This document shows, piece by piece, positions 16,733 through 25,371 of a stretch of DNA of 64,000 bases. Each line of letters opens with the position of its first letter. Position 1 is the stretch's first letter. Position numbers and translations under genes: made by a program. The notes under the pieces are model-generated. The model had not been told where the DNA came from. It ran no database searches and saw only the letters and a list, made by a program, of their open reading frames with translations. The stretch lies in contig NZ_PIUM01000010.1 of assembly GCF_002845745.1 (NCBI RefSeq), forward strand, positions 62,001 to 126,000. The letters are read 5' to 3'. Source of the stretch: Telmatospirillum siberiense. GTDB taxonomy: Bacteria; Pseudomonadota; Alphaproteobacteria; Rhodospirillales; Magnetospirillaceae.

Positions 16733-18025
16733 TTATTCGCCGTCCGACGATGCGGAGAGGCAGCCGGGGTCAATTCTTCCGGTCAGGCGGTTGGTGAAGG
16801 CGCTCAAACGGCAAAGCCCCTGCGGACCGTCGCAGCCGGCGACGGGAATGATCAACGATTCCGCCAACCGTCCCGCATGGAGATCGTCGGTGCGGTGACG
16901 CAATTCCTCCAGCGTTTGATAATGGACGACGAGACGGACATAACGCTCGCCCTTGGCCCCGTCGCGCCAGACCTCGAAGGCCATGGCGGTATCGGGGGCG
17001 GTCTTATCGGGCTGGTCGGGCAACGTCCAGTCGACGTCGAGCAATCCGGCGAGGTTGGAAAGATTGGTGTCATGTCCGACGAAGGTGGCCATGCGGGGCT
17101 GCCCGGCCCGTGGGGTTTCGGCAAGCAGATCGGCGATCCGCCGGACCAGCAGGGCGCTGTGGCGCGACGCGATGTGGGGCGTGCGCCGCATCAGGTCGGC
17201 GTAAAGATCGTGCAGGGGCATGATCGCCGCCAGGATTTCGGGCGAGGCCGCGCGGCCCCAGCCGACCGCTCCCGCCGGAAATCCCTCGGCATATTCGAGC
17301 AGGATGCTTTCGCTGATGGTAGCGCCGATGGCCAGGGGGCCTTCCATCCGGATGTTGCCGTTGGTGGCGCGCAAGCTGTTGGCCGCCGTCACCATGAAGC
17401 ATTTCGCGCCATCTTGGCCGGTGCAGGACGCCTGGGTGGCGTCGGGGAACAGAACCTGCTGCAAGGCTTGGCGGGCCTTGTCGTAATCGGGTCCCGGCCG
17501 GTCGAGATCGCCGCCGCTTCGCGCCAGGATCTCGGCTTTGGCCCGTTCGGCGTCGATCGCGCAAAGCTGCCGGCGGTTCGATGAGAAAAGCGGATCTTCG
17601 GTTCCCGCCGGCGCATGCTCGGCCGACAGGCCGCAGCCGGGGGCCGCCCCGCCGGCGAGGGCGTCTCCACTGGCGCGAGTCCGCTGGTCGGCGCTGTCGG
17701 CCCGGAAGAGGAGCGAGCGGCGGTCGGGGCAGCCCCGGGCGGGAAGCAATCCCGCCGCCGCGTAGCGTTGGCGCAGGTAAGCGCCCATTCGGGCGGTTAC
17801 GCGGGCGCCATGCGCGGTCAGTTCGCCGGGCCCGACGGTCCAGGACGGCCATGTTTCGGCGGCGTATCTCGACAGTTCCTCGGTGTTCTTGGTCGGGGAG
17901 CGAATACCGTGCCGGATCAGGATGACCACTTTTTCAAGCCGGAGATCGGGAGCCGCCCGGGCGGGAGTCGCGGCGACGGCAAGCCCGGCCAGCAGGATGC
18001 CGAGAATCTTGGTTTTCCTGGTCAT
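16733..18025 (-). CDS. Secreted histidine acid phosphatase (phytase/AppA-like)
   Basis: A 430-residue protein with a cleavable signal peptide (ILGILLAGLAVAATPARAA). The catalytic RHGIRSP motif (nucleophilic His, phosphate-binding Arg pair) lies at about residues 38-44 and the proton-donor GHDTN near 320, the two-part signature of branch-2 histidine phosphatases. Several cysteines suggest disulfides of the AppA type. It should hydrolyse phosphate monoesters such as phytate or sugar phosphates in the periplasm. AAGGA lies 8 bases before the ATG. It is the last gene of a minus-strand series of TonB-dependent receptor, exbB, exbD and tonB; its start is 55 bp after the tonB stop, so it is probably cotranscribed. 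Confidence 0.93.
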   Translation of the reverse strand: MTRKTKILGILLAGLAVAATPARAAPDLRLEKVVILIRHGIRSPTKNTEELSRYAAETWPSWTVGPGELTAHGARVTARMGAYLRQRYAAAGLLPARGCPDRRSLLFRADSADQRTRASGDALAGGAAPGCGLSAEHAPAGTEDPLFSSNRRQLCAIDAERAKAEILARSGGDLDRPGPDYDKARQALQQVLFPDATQASCTGQDGAKCFMVTAANSLRATNGNIRMEGPLAIGATISESILLEYAEGFPAGAVGWGRAASPEILAAIMPLHDLYADLMRRTPHIASRHSALLVRRIADLLAETPRAGQPRMATFVGHDTNLSNLAGLLDVDWTLPDQPDKTAPDTAMAFEVWRDGAKGERYVRLVVHYQTLEELRHRTDDLHAGRLAESLIIPVAGCDGPQGLCRLSAFTNRLTGRIDPGCLSASSDGE

Positions 18026-18080
18026 GACGAAATCCTTCCTGATCTTTGGTGTCTTTTGAGGGCTGGCGACCCGGATGGGG

Positions 18081-18800
18081 TCAGTAGCCCTTCTTGAGAA
18101 ATTCGACCCAGACCGTCAGATGCAGCGTCTGATGCCGCAAATGGGCCGGAGCCGGGGGATAGTCGGCTTCTTCCACGGCCGCCGCCGCCGCCGTGTCGAA
18201 AGGCGGGAAGCTTCCGGATTCGACGATATGGATGGCGCTGACGCGGCCGTCCTCGAAATCGAACCCGACGCGGACCCGGCCCTGCCGGCCCATGGCCTTG
18301 GCCGCCGCCGGAAATTTGGCCGCCGCCTGGACGGCCGCCCGCAGCAAGGTTTCAAACCGGACCGCCTCCTGCTGCTGGGCCGGGGTCGCCGTCGCGGCGG
18401 CCTGGGCGGCGGGTTCCCGGGCGGCGGGGGCCGGCGTCACGCTTTCGATCGGCTGCGGAGGGGCGGAGACGGTCTCGGCCGCCGCGGCCGGCTCGGCTCG
18501 CGGGACCGCTATCGCCCGTGCCGGTTTGGGCGGGGCGGGCTTCGGCGCCACGGCCTTCGGCGGGGCGGGGGCAGGCGTCGGCGGCGGATCCCTTGGCACC
18601 GGCACGGGGACCGGCGCCGGTTCGGGAAGATCGACGTGATTGACCTGCATGACGACCGTCGGCTGGGGTGTCAGCGCGGCCGGCTTTTGCGGCCGTCCGG
18701 TGACGATGCTGAAGATCATGACCTCGATCGCCACGGCGATGGCGAAAGCCAGGGGCAGGGGCATCCGCCGCGACGGCCGGCGCTCGGCGCGTGCCGTCAT
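18081..18800 (-). CDS. tonB: Energy transducer TonB
   Basis: A 239-residue protein with a basic N-terminus, one membrane segment (LPLAFAIAVAIEVMIFSIV), a long Pro/Ala/Lys-rich rod (about residues 45-135) and a TonB C-terminal domain (RVRVGFDFEDGRVSAIHIVESGSF, ending LHLTVWVEFLKKGY). It spans the periplasm and couples the ExbBD proton channel to a TonB-dependent receptor. One base separates its ATG from the exbD stop (TGACATG), so the genes are translationally linked. Because exbBD, tonB and the receptor are adjacent, this is likely a dedicated rather than global TonB. Confidence 0.92.
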   Translation of the reverse strand: MTARAERRPSRRMPLPLAFAIAVAIEVMIFSIVTGRPQKPAALTPQPTVVMQVNHVDLPEPAPVPVPVPRDPPPTPAPAPPKAVAPKPAPPKPARAIAVPRAEPAAAAETVSAPPQPIESVTPAPAAREPAAQAAATATPAQQQEAVRFETLLRAAVQAAAKFPAAAKAMGRQGRVRVGFDFEDGRVSAIHIVESGSFPPFDTAAAAAVEEADYPPAPAHLRHQTLHLTVWVEFLKKGY

Positions 18801-18801
18801 G

Positions 18802-19197
18802 TCAATGCGCCTCTTGCGCGGCGATGCCGACCTGGGTGATGCCGGCCAGACGGCAGGCGTCCATCACCGCCAGCAATCCCTGCAAGGTGACCGTCCTGGC
18901 ACCGGCGATGGTGACCGTGGTCTTTTCCGGTTCGGGTTGCCGACGCAGCGTCTCGGTCAGATCGGCCGGCGACAGGCGCCGCTGGTCGATTTCCATCGCG
19001 TCATCGGACAGCAGGGTGATGACCAGCTTGGGATGGGGCAGTTCCTGCGCCGTGGCGCTTTGCGGCAATTGCGAGGCGATGCCGTTGGCCGGGATCATGC
19101 GCAGCGTCACCATGACGAAGAAGACCAGCAGGAAGAACATGATGTCGATCATCGGGATGATCTCGATCCGGGCCTTGCGTCTTTCGAAATACCGCAT
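18802..19197 (-). CDS. exbD: ExbD/TolR-family proton-channel subunit
   Basis: A 131-residue protein with a short cytoplasmic tail, one membrane helix carrying the essential aspartate (IIPMIDIMFFLLVFFVMVTL, Asp18) and a periplasmic domain. It forms the pmf-driven motor with ExbB and energises TonB. The start at 19197 gives the family N-terminus (MRYFERRKARIEIIPM). A longer frame extends upstream, but it overlaps exbB and lacks family similarity. The start lies directly after the exbB stop. Confidence 0.93.
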   Translation of the reverse strand: MRYFERRKARIEIIPMIDIMFFLLVFFVMVTLRMIPANGIASQLPQSATAQELPHPKLVITLLSDDAMEIDQRRLSPADLTETLRRQPEPEKTTVTIAGARTVTLQGLLAVMDACRLAGITQVGIAAQEAH

Positions 19198-19199
19198 GA

Positions 19200-19892
19200 T
19201 CAACCTTTCGCGGCGGCTGTGGTCAGGCCGTGGAGCGGGGCGGACGCGACGGACGCATGGGCCTGGACGGCGTGCCTGGGCGCGTCCATCCGGTTGACCA
19301 GGGTCACCTTGATCCGGTCGAGTTGATGGATCACCAGGCGGACGGCATTGTTCAGTCCGTTGAAGAAGACCAGGCCGACGATGGCGATGAACAGGCCGCA
19401 GGCCGTCGCCACCAGGGCTTCGGCGATGCCGCTGGTGATCTCGGTGGGGGCGCTGCCCGGTTTGCCCAGCACTTCGAAGGAGTTGAACATGCCGATGATG
19501 GTGCCCAGGAGGCCCAGCAGCGGAGCCAGGGTGACGATGGTGTCGAGCATCCACATGCGCCGGTCGATATGCGGAGCCTGGGCCAGGATGGCCTCCTCCA
19601 GCAGTTCGGACAGGCGGTGCGGATCGGATATTTCAGGAAAATCGAGGGGAACCGCCAGAATCTCTCCATGTGGATCGTCGACGGCGCGGTCCTTGAGCTC
19701 GCGGATGGCGGAGGGATCCAGATGGCGCAACCGCGACAGCTCGCCAAGCAGCATGTCTCCCTTGCGGATCAGACGGCCGAGGAACCAGCTCCGCTCGATG
19801 ATCACGCCGAGCGCCACGGTCAGCAGAAAAGCCATGATGTAGAGAATGCCGCCCGATTCGGTGGCGAGATGAAGCAGATAGGCGGTCGTCAT
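19200..19892 (-). CDS. exbB: ExbB/TolQ/MotA-family proton-channel subunit
   Basis: A protein of about 230 residues with three membrane segments: residues near the N-terminus (GGILYIMAFLLTVALGVIIE), then two after the cytoplasmic loop (WMLDTIVTLAPLLGLLGTII and ALVATACGLFIAIVGLVFF). TLAPLLGLLGTIIGM is the signature of the family. It assembles the ExbBD motor in the inner membrane. The ATG at 19892 (MTTAYLL) is preferred since GGAG lies 9 bases upstream; another ATG five codons earlier has no ribosome site. It lies 67 bp after the receptor gene on the same strand. Confidence 0.93.
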   Translation of the reverse strand: MTTAYLLHLATESGGILYIMAFLLTVALGVIIERSWFLGRLIRKGDMLLGELSRLRHLDPSAIRELKDRAVDDPHGEILAVPLDFPEISDPHRLSELLEEAILAQAPHIDRRMWMLDTIVTLAPLLGLLGTIIGMFNSFEVLGKPGSAPTEITSGIAEALVATACGLFIAIVGLVFFNGLNNAVRLVIHQLDRIKVTLVNRMDAPRHAVQAHASVASAPLHGLTTAAAKG

Positions 19893-19959
19893 GAGCGGAT
19901 TCTCCATGCGCTGATGTCGGGGAGGGGGGAGGGGGCGGCGTTTTCCCGCCGCCCCCTCG

Positions 19960-22275
19960 TCAGAATTTGACCGAGACGGAACCGAAGAAGCCCCGGCCCG
20001 GATTGGTCCACCACAGGGGCACCGTGTTGGCCGAGGAATCGGAGGTGGTTCCCGCCAACCCGACGATGCTGTGGTTGTCGAACAGATTGGTGACTTTCAG
20101 GCTGAGGCCGATTTCCCGCAGGAAGGCGGGCACCCCTTGTTCGGCCTTCAGCGTGTAGCCGACGGCGAGGTCGGCATACATGTAGGAACCGATGGCATAT
20201 TGGTCGGCGAGGTCGGTGGTCGTGGCGTTCTGCCCGAACTGCGGGCCGACGAACTTGCCGATCAGCGAACCGTAGAAGCCCCTCTTGTCGTTGTAGATCA
20301 GGCCCAGGGCGGCGGTCTCCTTGGGGGCCTGGGCGACGTAGGTGCCGGTCCGGGTGTATTTGGCGCTGTTGAGCGAGCCGTTGGCGTAGGCGCTGACGCT
20401 GTGGCCGAGATAATAGGTGCCTTCGACCTCGACGCCTTGATAGATGGCTCCGCCGGCCTCGGTGAAGACGGTGTTCTTGGTGGTGGCGTCGGTGGTTTCG
20501 AAGAAGTAGTTGGTGAAATCGATGTAGTAGACATCGCCGGACAGCGCCAGCCGGTCGGTCTGCCAGGCCGTTCCCACCTGGAAGTTCCACGTCTTGGTGG
20601 AATCGACGGACGCCGCCTTGCCATTGGTGTAAAGGGCGTCGAGCGGCGGCGCCTCGAAGCCCTTGGCGACCTGGGCATAGGTCGTCCAGCCGGGCTGCAG
20701 GACATAATTGGCCTGAATGGCCGGCAGCACCGACATCCAGGTGTGCCCCTCGTTGGCCGGCAGGCCGGTGTTCTTGTCGATGGTGGCGTCGACCGTGCGG
20801 CGGACCACGGCGTATTTCACGCCCGGGGTGATGGTCAGGCCGGGAATCGGCTTCCAGTCCATCTCGACGTAGGGCTCGGCGGTGTTGAGCCAGTCCTGCA
20901 TCAGATAGGAATAGGCCGAGCCCGTCGCGCTCGTGGTGTAGGTGGTTCCGCCCTTGCTCCAGTCGACGTTGTAGCTGGAATAGTTGTTGGTGGCGCGGTC
21001 GAACCAGATGCCGGTTTTCAGCTGCGAGGCGCCGACGTCCTTGGACAAGCGGAAGATATCGCCATAGGACCGGTATTTCTGCTCGGAGACCTTGCCGGGA
21101 ACGTCGTTGTTCAAGGTGGTCAGAACGCCGTTCAGGTAATAGGACTTGGTGGGCGTGTAGCCGCAGACGGCGGCGCCCAGGGATTTCGAGCACAGATAGC
21201 TCGATCCCTGGGTCCCGGCCGCCGCTCCGTTCACATCCTTGCCCTGGTAGCCGACCTTGTAGAAGGAGTTGGTATAGAGTTTGTTGTCGATCCCCCAGCC
21301 GTCGCCCAGGTCGGACACCAGTCCGATATATTCGAAATCGGTGTTGTAGGTGCCGTAGTTGGTGGCGTAGTAGCCCTGGTCGCGGGCGTTGGTCGACAGG
21401 CCGTGATCGGCGCCGTACTGGGCGATCTGGGCCGCCGTCGAGCCGGTCGGGATATGCTGGAAGGTGTCGTTGTACATGCCGACGACGGTCAAGGCCGTGT
21501 TGGTGTTGAGCGGGCTGACCACCTTCATATAGCCGTTGGCCCGCCGGCTGCTGGCGTTGGTCAGGTAGCCGTCCGACGTCTCATGGGAGAAATCGGCGAT
21601 GATGGCCGCGCCGTTGGCGGCCTTGACGCTGCCCGAGTCCACCTCGGTGCCCCAGATGGCCGTGTTGAAGCTGCCGAAGCTGCTGTAGGTGTTGATCGTC
21701 GGCAGTTCTTCCGGGTCGCGCGATTTCAGCGAGACGGTGCCGCCGAAGGTGGCGACGCCGATGGTCGAGGCCGATCCCGGGCCGCGATCGACTTCGACCG
21801 AGCCGATATCATGCTGGGTGAAATAGACCGCCGACTGATGGTGGAAGTCGGTGGGCGAGCCAAGCCAGGGAATGCCGTCGAAGATGATGTTGTATTGGCC
21901 GTCCTGGAAACCGCGGATGGTGATGATCTTGCTTTCCTGCAGACCGGGCCCGTTCGGTTCGACATTGGAAAGGCTGGGCGTGAATTTGATCGCGTCGTCG
22001 TAGTTGCCGCTGGAAGGCACGCTGTTTTCGATGAAGTGCTGGCTGACCAGCGAAGTGGGCTGGCCCACTTCGAGAGGCGTCCTGCTGGGAGCCTGATAGG
22101 GCGCCGTTTCGATTTCGGCGTCACTGCTGGAACCGACACCGCGCGCGGCGTCCGACGTCGCCTGCACCGTGCCGAGATCGAGGTTTTCGGCGGCTTCGGC
22201 GGTGATGCCGGTGGATGCCGCGCAGGCCCCCAACAGGGCCGCCTGGACCACCCGCAGAACTTTCGGCTTCGTCAT
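19960..22275 (-). CDS. TonB-dependent outer-membrane receptor
   Basis: A 771-residue receptor with a signal peptide (VVQAALLGACAASTGITAEA) and a plug domain at about residues 60-190 (GFQDGQYNIIFDGIPW, VEVDRGPGSASTIGVATFGGTV). A 22-strand barrel ends GRGFFGSVSVKF with the terminal aromatic required for BAM insertion. NLFDNHSIVG is the conserved late-barrel NLFD motif. The ligand is not evident from the receptor itself. The downstream phosphatase suggests an organophosphate, phytate or its metal complex. It is the first gene of the exbB-exbD-tonB-phosphatase unit. The ATG at 22275 starts the signal peptide. Confidence 0.95.
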   Translation of the reverse strand: MTKPKVLRVVQAALLGACAASTGITAEAAENLDLGTVQATSDAARGVGSSSDAEIETAPYQAPSRTPLEVGQPTSLVSQHFIENSVPSSGNYDDAIKFTPSLSNVEPNGPGLQESKIITIRGFQDGQYNIIFDGIPWLGSPTDFHHQSAVYFTQHDIGSVEVDRGPGSASTIGVATFGGTVSLKSRDPEELPTINTYSSFGSFNTAIWGTEVDSGSVKAANGAAIIADFSHETSDGYLTNASSRRANGYMKVVSPLNTNTALTVVGMYNDTFQHIPTGSTAAQIAQYGADHGLSTNARDQGYYATNYGTYNTDFEYIGLVSDLGDGWGIDNKLYTNSFYKVGYQGKDVNGAAAGTQGSSYLCSKSLGAAVCGYTPTKSYYLNGVLTTLNNDVPGKVSEQKYRSYGDIFRLSKDVGASQLKTGIWFDRATNNYSSYNVDWSKGGTTYTTSATGSAYSYLMQDWLNTAEPYVEMDWKPIPGLTITPGVKYAVVRRTVDATIDKNTGLPANEGHTWMSVLPAIQANYVLQPGWTTYAQVAKGFEAPPLDALYTNGKAASVDSTKTWNFQVGTAWQTDRLALSGDVYYIDFTNYFFETTDATTKNTVFTEAGGAIYQGVEVEGTYYLGHSVSAYANGSLNSAKYTRTGTYVAQAPKETAALGLIYNDKRGFYGSLIGKFVGPQFGQNATTTDLADQYAIGSYMYADLAVGYTLKAEQGVPAFLREIGLSLKVTNLFDNHSIVGLAGTTSDSSANTVPLWWTNPGRGFFGSVSVKF

Positions 22276-22424
22276 AACCTTAACCCCCCAACTTCTGGCC
22301 ATAACCGATGAATGGGGCCGGTGTACCCGTGGGCTTGGGGGACGTCTTGACGGCAACCTGACGAAAATTTAATCGATTTGGGAAAAACATGTGTTTTGAA
22401 ATACTTGTTGCCATGAAGTGTGGG

Positions 22425-22445
22425 TTTTAAGTTTTTATGACAATC
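22425..22445 (-). promoter_or_regulatory. Candidate Pho-box-like half site upstream of the receptor-phosphatase unit
   Basis: On the minus strand the bases read GATTGTCATAAAAACTTAAAA. The TTGTCATAAAA half matches the 11-bp PhoB repeat (TGTCAT plus an A/T tract), while the second half is weak. It lies 150-170 bp upstream of the receptor ATG in an AT-rich intergenic region. It would fit phosphate-starvation control of a phosphatase operon, but a single half-site is thin evidence. Confidence 0.25.
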
Positions 22446-22537
22446 TTTTCCAAGAATGGTTGTTTGATGATGGCCGTGACATAACGGTGTGGTCACCTTG
22501 CTTATGAAGTTTTCTCATTAATGACTGTTTCAATAAC

Positions 22538-23251
22538 GTGACTGCGACGCTCCTTCTTGGTTTTTCCGGTGAAAAAATTATCGGTGATTATCCGGAACAC
22601 TTTCGTCGCGATGGTTTCGTCGTTCGTTTGAGTCTTGGCCGGTTCCTGGGGGCGGCGATCAGGGAAGGCCGCTTCGACGCGGCCGTGTTGCTGGCGGACC
22701 GGCCGGCATCCATTTCCACCCTGTTGGCGCCGGCCATGCCCGGCGACCGGCCGGTCATCTGTCTGACGCCGGCATCGAGGGAGGAGGAGATCGCGCTGTT
22801 GGAGGCGGGGGTCAGCCTTTGCCTGCCGGCGGATGCCGCCCCCGCCGTTCTCTCGCTGTGGATGCGTCATTTGCTGGCTTTGGCCGGACGGGTCCGGCCC
22901 GCCGGTTTCGAATTCGATCCCCTGGCCAGACGGGCGCGTTACGAAGGGATGGAACTGCCCCTGCGGCCGATCGAATTCGACATTCTTCTCTACCTGGCCC
23001 GCCAGGCCGGTCATCCCTGCGACGCCCATGACCTGCTGCGGCGGTTCTGGCCCGGACGCTCTTCCTCGCCGCAAAGATTGGCGGTGACCATGCATGGCGT
23101 GCGGAGCGTGCTGGCCGCCGTCGGTGCCGGCGCCTTTCTGCGGACGGTTCCGGGGATGGGATATCTTTTCTCATCCGACGGTGTGGTCGCGTCGCGCCAT
23201 CGGCCGTCCGACTTGCGAGGCGGAAGAGGGGAAAAAGGCCGGGCTTCATAG
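22538..23251 (+). CDS. OmpR-type winged-helix regulator with a degenerate receiver
   Basis: A 237-residue protein. Residues 1-110 have the length and hydrophobic pattern of a receiver domain but lack the key residues: FDAAVLLADRP has Leu where the phospho-Asp should be, and SLCLPADA lacks the conserved Lys. The C-terminal domain (FEFDPLARRARYEGMELPLRPIEFDILLYLARQAG through LRTVPGMGYLF) is a typical Trans_reg_C winged helix. It probably binds DNA without phosphorylation. The start is GTG at 22538 and no better Shine-Dalgarno is present. It is divergent from the TonB-dependent receptor gene (262-bp spacer) and may regulate it. A paralogue with a similar design follows at 24017. Confidence 0.82.
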   Translation: MTATLLLGFSGEKIIGDYPEHFRRDGFVVRLSLGRFLGAAIREGRFDAAVLLADRPASISTLLAPAMPGDRPVICLTPASREEEIALLEAGVSLCLPADAAPAVLSLWMRHLLALAGRVRPAGFEFDPLARRARYEGMELPLRPIEFDILLYLARQAGHPCDAHDLLRRFWPGRSSSPQRLAVTMHGVRSVLAAVGAGAFLRTVPGMGYLFSSDGVVASRHRPSDLRGGRGEKGRAS

Positions 23252-23340
23252 TTTTTTCCCTCGCCCGCAAGGGGCTGCGGCATTCACATATCGTAAATTT
23301 TGTATTTTTTTATCAGTGCTTTGCCTGCTGTGAATAGAAC

Positions 23341-23789
23341 AGTGGCACCGGCCTCCGTGCCCATATGCGCTAGCTTAAGCCCTCTCCCGCGTCAGCGGGA
23401 GGGCGGGCAAGATCCGAAGCGAAAACCAGATGGAGAACACTGTCTCCCAACGCCTTTCCAGAGAAACACAGATGAACGGGATGAACACAGATAAGCACAG
23501 ATGAGCTTTTTCTTTATCTGTGCCCATCCGTGTTCATCTTGTTCATCTGTGTTCCCGATAATGGCGCCACGGATCCAGCAAGATGCGGGATGCGCCCCCC
23601 TCTCTCCCGCTTGTCCGCGGGTGAGGGGGGCTTAGCGTCGGCGCGACATAAAGACTTGCTTGTTTCTGCACACTTTTTCCGCGCTCCCGCGCGTAACTCC
23701 CCTCACCCAACTCGCTTCGCTCGTCCCCTCTCCCGCAAAGCGGGCGAGGGCTTATGCTAGCGCATATGGGCGGGGACGCCGGTGCCACT
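23341..23789. mobile_element. 449-bp MITE-like element with 34-bp terminal inverted repeats
   Basis: The left end is AGTGGCACCGGCCTCCGTGC followed by CCATATGCGCTAGC. The right end is its inverse complement, starting GCTAGCGCATATGGG, with 31 of 34 positions matching. Further in, both ends continue into TTAAGCCCTC/ATAAGCCCTC and a CCCGC-GCGGG mini-hairpin. The centre (23463-23555) is another imperfect inverted repeat of about 41-bp arms built of ACACAGATGAAC-like words. No gene or transposase is inside and no target duplication is evident. It fills the space between the two winged-helix genes. Confidence 0.75.
23463..23555. repeat. Nested inverted repeat of ACACAGATGAAC words
   Basis: The left arm has three successive words (ACACAGATGAAC, ATGAACACAGATAAG, CACAGATGAG). 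The right arm (TTTATCTGTGCCC through GTTCATCTGTGTTC) is its inverse with a few mismatches, and TTTTTC lies between them. It could form a long cruciform or act as an unusually strong terminator after the first winged-helix gene. Confidence 0.75.
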
Positions 23790-24016
23790 CGTCGGATTGC
23801 TTCGTTTTTGGCTGGCAAACGACTGATTTTTCTCCGCCGAAAAAGCAAAGATGTGTGAATCCGCGAGGGGGGAAGGGCTTTTGCTCTGCGACGGAACCGG
23901 AGGCGACGGCCGTCGTTTACAGGTCTAGGTAGTCGCCCGGATATCCTCCTCGTGGAGGGTTTTCTATGCTGGTGTCCTGATCTCGGTGGATGGCGGGTTG
24001 CGGAGGGCGCTGGAGC

Positions 24017-24685
24017 ATGCGGGCATATCTTTGGGGCGATCGGACGCCACATCTGCTTCGCGTCGAGCGGATTTTCCAGGAGCGCGGCTGGCAGGTGGAT
24101 CATGGCGTCTCCCCGGCCGGACAGGGCTATGAGATCGCGATCATCGAATGCGACGGCGTCGACCGGTCGACCCGGGCGCGGATCGCCGAGTTGCGCCGGG
24201 CCGTCGAGGCCGAACTGGTTCTGGTGCTCGGCGATTTTTCCGCCGCCGAGCGGGGGCGGGGCCTGTCCCTGGGGGCCGACGACGTCATTGAGAGGGATGC
24301 TCCGGCCGCCCTGGTGATGAGTCGCGTGATGGCGTTTCTGCGGTTGCGTCTGGGGCGGTTCCAGGACAGCTATCAGATCGGCGAGTTGACCGTCGATCTT
24401 TGCCGCCGCCGCGTCCGTCGCCGTGGGCACGACATTTTGCTCTCCCAGCGGGAATTCCAGCTTTTGGTGCTGCTGGCCCGCGACGCGGGATGCCCGCTGC
24501 CGCGCAGCGCGATCATCGAGTCCTTGTGGGCCGGCGATCTTGGCGTCGGCGACAATGCGGTGGACGCCTTGGCGTCCCGGCTGCGCCGGCGTATCGATGG
24601 ACCTTTCGACGGCAAGATGCTGCGGACCGTGCGCGGTGTCGGATATTGCCTGGCGGCGGACCGGGATCTGCTCCTGGCGTCCTGA
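24017..24685 (+). CDS. OmpR-type winged-helix regulator with a Glu-substituted receiver
   Basis: A 222-residue paralogue of the 22538 gene. In the receiver-like half YEIAIIECDGVD places Glu at the phospho-Asp position, and GADDVIERDAP lacks the conserved Lys. The winged helix is intact (IGELTVDLCRRRVRRRGHDILLSQREFQLLVLLAR through LRTVRGVGYCLAA). A Glu at that site may mimic phosphorylation, so the protein could be always active; this is inference. The ATG at 24017 has GGAGG 10 bases upstream. An ATG at 23990 is possible but has no ribosome site. It converges on the FixJ-type regulator gene 42 bp downstream. Confidence 0.82.
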   Translation: MRAYLWGDRTPHLLRVERIFQERGWQVDHGVSPAGQGYEIAIIECDGVDRSTRARIAELRRAVEAELVLVLGDFSAAERGRGLSLGADDVIERDAPAALVMSRVMAFLRLRLGRFQDSYQIGELTVDLCRRRVRRRGHDILLSQREFQLLVLLARDAGCPLPRSAIIESLWAGDLGVGDNAVDALASRLRRRIDGPFDGKMLRTVRGVGYCLAADRDLLLAS

Positions 24686-24727
24686 TCCCGAACAATGTTC
24701 GGTGTTGCTTGGGCCGGCGAGCGGGAT

Positions 24728-25369
24728 TCACCCCGGACGCCACGCATCCTCGTCCGCGGACTGCGTCATTCGCAAGATCAGATGGATGAGCGCCGACAGA
24801 TTATCGCAGCGCATCTTCTCCATCACCTTGGCGCGATGGTTTTCCACGGTGCGCGTGCTGATGTTCAGGTGGATGCCGATGATCTTGTTGGGATGGCCGG
24901 CGACCATCAACTCCATCACTTCCCGCTCGCGCGCGGTCAATAGTTCCAGGCAGGATCGGGTTTCGCTCAGCCTGTTCCGAGTGCGCCGCAGATGATCCTC
25001 GCGGTTCAGCGCTTCGTGGACCGCCTTCAGCAAGGTCTCGGCGCTGAACGGCTTTTCGATGAAATCGACGGCGCCGGCTTTGAGGGCCTCCACCGCCTTC
25101 GGGACGTCGCCCTGCCCGGTGATGACGATGACCGGAAGCCGGACGCCGCGTTCGCTCAGGTCGCGTTGAAGGGCAAGGCCGGTGAGGCCCGGCATATGGA
25201 TATCGACGATCAGGCAGCCGGCGTCGCGTTCGACCTTTGCCGCCAGAAAGTCCTCGGCCGAGTCGAAGGGGCGCGCGGCGATCCCCTCGGCCCGCAACAG
25301 TTCGCCAAGACCGTCGCGGACGGCTTCGTCATCGTCGACGATGAAGACGGTCGGCGGCGTTCCGTCCAT
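24728..25369 (-). CDS. FixJ/NarL-type two-component response regulator
   Basis: A 213-residue protein. The receiver (VFIVDDDEAVRDGLGELL, acceptor Asp in LIVDIHMPG, ITGQGDVP, then KPF) is complete. The LuxR-type helix-turn-helix follows (LTAREREVMELMVAGHPNKIIG, ISTRTVENHRAKVMEKM), with the FixJ-like linker between them. It should be phosphorylated by the adjacent MASE1 kinase and then activate promoters. ATG at 25369 is preferred, with GGAG 7 bases upstream; a GTG two codons earlier overlaps the kinase TGA. The pair faces away from the aryl polyene cluster, which is an obvious candidate target. Confidence 0.93.
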   Translation of the reverse strand: MDGTPPTVFIVDDDEAVRDGLGELLRAEGIAARPFDSAEDFLAAKVERDAGCLIVDIHMPGLTGLALQRDLSERGVRLPVIVITGQGDVPKAVEALKAGAVDFIEKPFSAETLLKAVHEALNREDHLRRTRNRLSETRSCLELLTAREREVMELMVAGHPNKIIGIHLNISTRTVENHRAKVMEKMRCDNLSALIHLILRMTQSADEDAWRPG

Positions 25370-25371
25370 AG

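Noticed and set aside
20071-22311. 746-residue open frame on the plus strand opposite the TonB-dependent receptor
   Set aside because: It is the antisense shadow of a clear receptor gene in high-GC DNA: composition is Gly/Val/Arg-rich without motifs and the start lacks a ribosome site.
22276-22537. Cobalamin-type riboswitch upstream of the receptor gene
   Set aside because: No B12-box-like conserved segment or long structured leader is recognisable in this AT-rich spacer.
23543-24430. 295-residue minus-strand frame through the MITE-like element
   Set aside because: It runs across repeats and antisense to the second winged-helix gene; the residues are low-complexity and unlike a protein.
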